Source: Cutaneotrichosporon cavernicola (taxonomy: Eukaryota; Basidiomycota; Tremellomycetes; Trichosporonales; Trichosporonaceae). From it: DNA of 64,000 bases. The notes under the pieces were generated by a model. It was not told where the DNA came from. It made no database searches and worked only from the letters and a program-made list of their open reading frames with translations. Shown here one piece after another: positions 61,769 to 64,000 of the stretch. The stretch is taken from positions 1,364,001 through 1,428,000 of the forward strand of contig NC_083397.1 in assembly GCF_030864355.1 (NCBI RefSeq). Reading direction: 5' to 3'. A program made the translations under genes and the position numbers. How positions within the stretch are numbered: position 1 is the stretch's first letter; every line of letters begins with the position of its first letter.

Positions 61769-64000
61769 TTAAGCTACAATCGAATGGCGCGGGGCAATGA
61801 CCGCGGCCTTGACCATGTATGCGGCCGCATTGTCATCAGCAGCGGCTGCTGCGTCGACGAGGAGCGACGATGAAAAGCTTCCCCGGGCACTGTGGTACGA
61901 GCTCTGCTGCTGCTCGCCAGACTTTGTCGACGTCGGCGTCGCGATCGGGGTCAGCGACGTGCCTGGGCTAGTCTTGCATGTCGACCAGCTGGGGGCTTTA
62001 CGCAGGCGGCGCGAGAGGCCCGATCTGTTCGAACCCGACGAGTCGCTCGCCTCGTCGCGCTCGCGGTAGTAGTCGTACCCAGTCCGGTCCTGGGGTGTAC
62101 GCAGCTGCTCAATGTGGTCGGCGTCAGGCGAGCTGAGGTCGCCAGAGCTCGAAGGAGGTAACGGAAAGTTGACAGTGCTGTTGACAGGAAGGGAGAGGCT
62201 GTCGCTCGAGTTTGTCAGGTTGTCAATGTTGACAGGAATCGAGTTGCGGCCGCCGCGCGCAGTCTTAGGGATGTCTTGGAGGATGGCGGAAGGATCAGCG
62301 CTCAGGCTCGTGCTACGGGCTGTGAGCGACGTCAGAGTCGCTGAGAGGGCGCGCTCGCGCTGCGTCCCAGGGCTGACGCGACCAACGTTGCATGTCGAGT
62401 GGCGAGTCGGCGAGACGGGCGACTCCTCGATATCGTCGAGCGACATGCCGTTGTTGGTCGTCGAGCTGATATCGAGGGCAAGACTGAGCGTAGAGCCGCC
62501 AAACTTGTGCAGCATCGGCGTCGAGTACGAGCCGGGGAACGCCCAGTGAAGCGAAGGTGGATGGTCAACCGAGTCAGGTGGGCGCGGGAACACGGACCCC
62601 AAGCCAGGGCGCTGCTTGCTCTGCGACTTGAACCTCCGCAGGCTCACGCGACTAAGGCGTCGGTCAGTCTTGGCATCGGTCATGTCGTCATCGTCGCTCG
62701 TACGGATCGCGGTCGCACCAGGCGTCCACGATGTGCGACGTGGATCATTCAGGTTGGGCGATGCGTTGGACGACGCCGAACTGCCACGGCCAAAAGTGTC
62801 CGCATTGTTGCTGGGCGACAGGTTAATCATGCTCTCAACCACGTGCTTGGATACGCGGTAGCTGCGCTTGTCTACGTTGGCAGAGAGCTTTGAAGACGCC
62901 TTGGTGGCGAGCCCGAGGTTCTGGCCACCGCCACCCTCGTCACGGGTGGAGAGGCTCCATAACCGCGAGCGGCGACGTGGCGGCTGGGAAAAACCCCCCT
63001 TGTGGCCAAAGGACCGGGGTGGGGGAAGGAGTGACGCGCGAGTGGGAGTAGTGGGAAGAGGTTGCTCTGAAAGGCAGCTTCGTGGTGACTCGGGAGAGGG
63101 GGACGCCGTCATGGCTTGAACGGAAGTGATGCCCTTGCTGCTAGACGCAGAGTTGTTCTTGCGGCCACTACGGCTGAGGACGTTCTTGATGCGGCCGAGG
63201 AATGACGCGTTCGCCTTTGCGGACTCGTTTGTCGACTCGTTGAAGGAAAGCGTACGCTGCGTTGCTTGAGGTGGAGAGCCCTCGACAGTGTAGAGGTGGG
63301 GCGCCTTCGAAACCACAGGGGCGGGGCGGGTCGCCTGCTGGGTCTGAAGGGGCTGGGGGTCGTCGTCGTCACCAAAGGTCGCGGTCCGCTTGAGTGGGGG
63401 TCGTAACAGGTCGTCCTCCTCTTCCTCTTCTTCGACTTCGACGAGTGTGGTTGGTGACATGATAGGGGGCCGCCAAGTTGGCATGTTGGTACCTTTCAGG
63501 GAACCATTCTCAACGACAGGGCGAGGTGGCGGAATGCCTGGTGAGATTGGTACGCCACTACCAGCGAGGTGACTCTCCGATCGAGCATATGACATCCTGA
63601 GCAAAGGGTGCTCAAGACTAGGTGAAGGGAAGAATGATGGTTGGGAAGTTGAAGCGGATGGGAGGACGGGTTGCGAACTGGCTGCTGCCCTATCCTTTTG
63701 TTGAGACAACTCTAATGGGTGTGGACGGGCCTTGTTACGAACAAGTCCTCCCATACTGTGTCGTGCAAATGATTTTGTCTTTGACGTTGTCAACGTGTCC
63801 GCCGTAGTTGGGCCTGGACCTGGCCCACCGAGGCCCGAGCTCGGGGCGGTGGCTGTGGTTGAAGACCAAGCGTGAACCGCACCACTACTTGGGCTCCCCT
63901 TGCGCTTGTCGTGTCGGCCAAGGTCAACCATGGAGCCAAAGTGAAGTCTGCTGCGATTGACCCAGCTTGGCCTGCTTTGCTTTGCTGCTGGTGCTGGTGC
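61769..64000 (-). CDS. Disordered Ser/Pro-rich protein, unknown; 5' end beyond window
   Basis: Intronless open frame. The first ATG within the window is at 63931 (720 codons), but the same frame stays open to the window edge and reads RPSWVNRSRLHFGSMVDLGR, so the true start probably lies outside. The protein is almost wholly low complexity: Ser/Pro/Thr-rich with an acidic run (EVEEEEEEDD), a basic patch (FLGRIKNVLSRSGRKN), RRLSRVSLRRFKSQSK and a C-terminal alanine run (LLVDAAAAADDNAAAYMVKA). Many S/T-P and R-x-x-S sites suggest a heavily phosphorylated regulator or scaffold. No catalytic domain is visible and I do not recognise the family. Confidence 0.65.
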   Translation of the reverse strand, partial: APAPAAKQSRPSWVNRSRLHFGSMVDLGRHDKRKGSPSSGAVHAWSSTTATAPSSGLGGPGPGPTTADTLTTSKTKSFARHSMGGLVRNKARPHPLELSQQKDRAAASSQPVLPSASTSQPSFFPSPSLEHPLLRMSYARSESHLAGSGVPISPGIPPPRPVVENGSLKGTNMPTWRPPIMSPTTLVEVEEEEEEDDLLRPPLKRTATFGDDDDPQPLQTQQATRPAPVVSKAPHLYTVEGSPPQATQRTLSFNESTNESAKANASFLGRIKNVLSRSGRKNNSASSSKGITSVQAMTASPSPESPRSCLSEQPLPTTPTRASLLPPPRSFGHKGGFSQPPRRRSRLWSLSTRDEGGGGQNLGLATKASSKLSANVDKRSYRVSKHVVESMINLSPSNNADTFGRGSSASSNASPNLNDPRRTSWTPGATAIRTSDDDDMTDAKTDRRLSRVSLRRFKSQSKQRPGLGSVFPRPPDSVDHPPSLHWAFPGSYSTPMLHKFGGSTLSLALDISSTTNNGMSLDDIEESPVSPTRHSTCNVGRVSPGTQRERALSATLTSLTARSTSLSADPSAILQDIPKTARGGRNSIPVNIDNLTNSSDSLSLPVNSTVNFPLPPSSSGDLSSPDADHIEQLRTPQDRTGYDYYRERDEASDSSGSNRSGLSRRLRKAPSWSTCKTSPGTSLTPIATPTSTKSGEQQQSSYHSARGSFSSSLLVDAAAAADDNAAAYMVKAAVIAPRHSIVA

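Noticed and set aside
1..64000. Biosynthetic cluster, defence island, transposon or CRISPR array
   Set aside because: No synthase, terpene or NRPS gene, no transposase or reverse transcriptase, no terminal inverted repeats, and no spaced repeat array; the gene set is ordinary eukaryotic housekeeping.

Overview
This is nuclear DNA from a GC-rich, intron-rich fungus, most likely a basidiomycete yeast of the Tremellomycetes; I would guess Trichosporonales, as inference from gene content and intron style. Fungal-only families are present: a She9/Mdm33 mitochondrial protein, an ARN/Sit-type siderophore transporter, Atg26 sterol glucosyltransferase, a Zn2Cys6 regulator and a PET8-type carrier. Most introns are only 31-50 nt, start GTGAGT, and have a CTGAC/CTAAC branch site within about ten bases of the acceptor AG. 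No transposon, CRISPR array, rRNA, tRNA or viral gene was recognised.

Layout. 0-5.6 kb: TAF6, GOS1, methionine aminopeptidase 2, a GON7-like protein. 6.7-23.6 kb is rich in mitochondrial genes: glutaryl-CoA dehydrogenase, SHE9, (gluconokinase), protoporphyrinogen oxidase, MIC19, SDHAF4, (proteasome beta-4, BUD23), the S-adenosylmethionine carrier, an NAPE-PLD-like hydrolase, a small membrane protein and mL46. 24-35.6 kb: RRP6, a Zn2Cys6 factor, TAF11, RDH54/RAD54B. 35.7-45.1 kb: uS17m, an unknown disordered protein, a siderophore transporter, POP5, a RecQ helicase. 45.6-57 kb: ATG26, NDUFB7, a CDF zinc transporter, PRMT5. 57.3-64 kb: a large unknown protein, a tiny basic protein, a long gene-poor stretch and a disordered protein that appears to run off the right edge.

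The genes are ordinary single-copy housekeeping genes in tightly packed divergent and convergent pairs, not an operon or a biosynthetic cluster. Functional echoes are coincidental or loose: two TFIID subunits (TAF6, TAF11), two recombination motor proteins (RDH54, RecQ), RNA processing (RRP6, POP5, BUD23), metal homeostasis (siderophore and zinc transporters). I did not find a convincing new multi-gene system. The most unusual signals are splicing features: a 4-nt microexon in RDH54, and microexons that split the Walker A motif of gluconokinase, the DEAH box of RecQ and the zinc cluster of the transcription factor. Three candidate regulatory sites also stand out: a palindromic GATA site beside the siderophore transporter, paired CGG-N6-CCG sites beside the zinc transporter, and a palindromic AP-1/Gcn4-like site. 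A 16-bp minisatellite lies directly after the HEM14 stop codon. All exon boundaries were inferred by eye from splice signals, reading-frame continuity and remembered family motifs.
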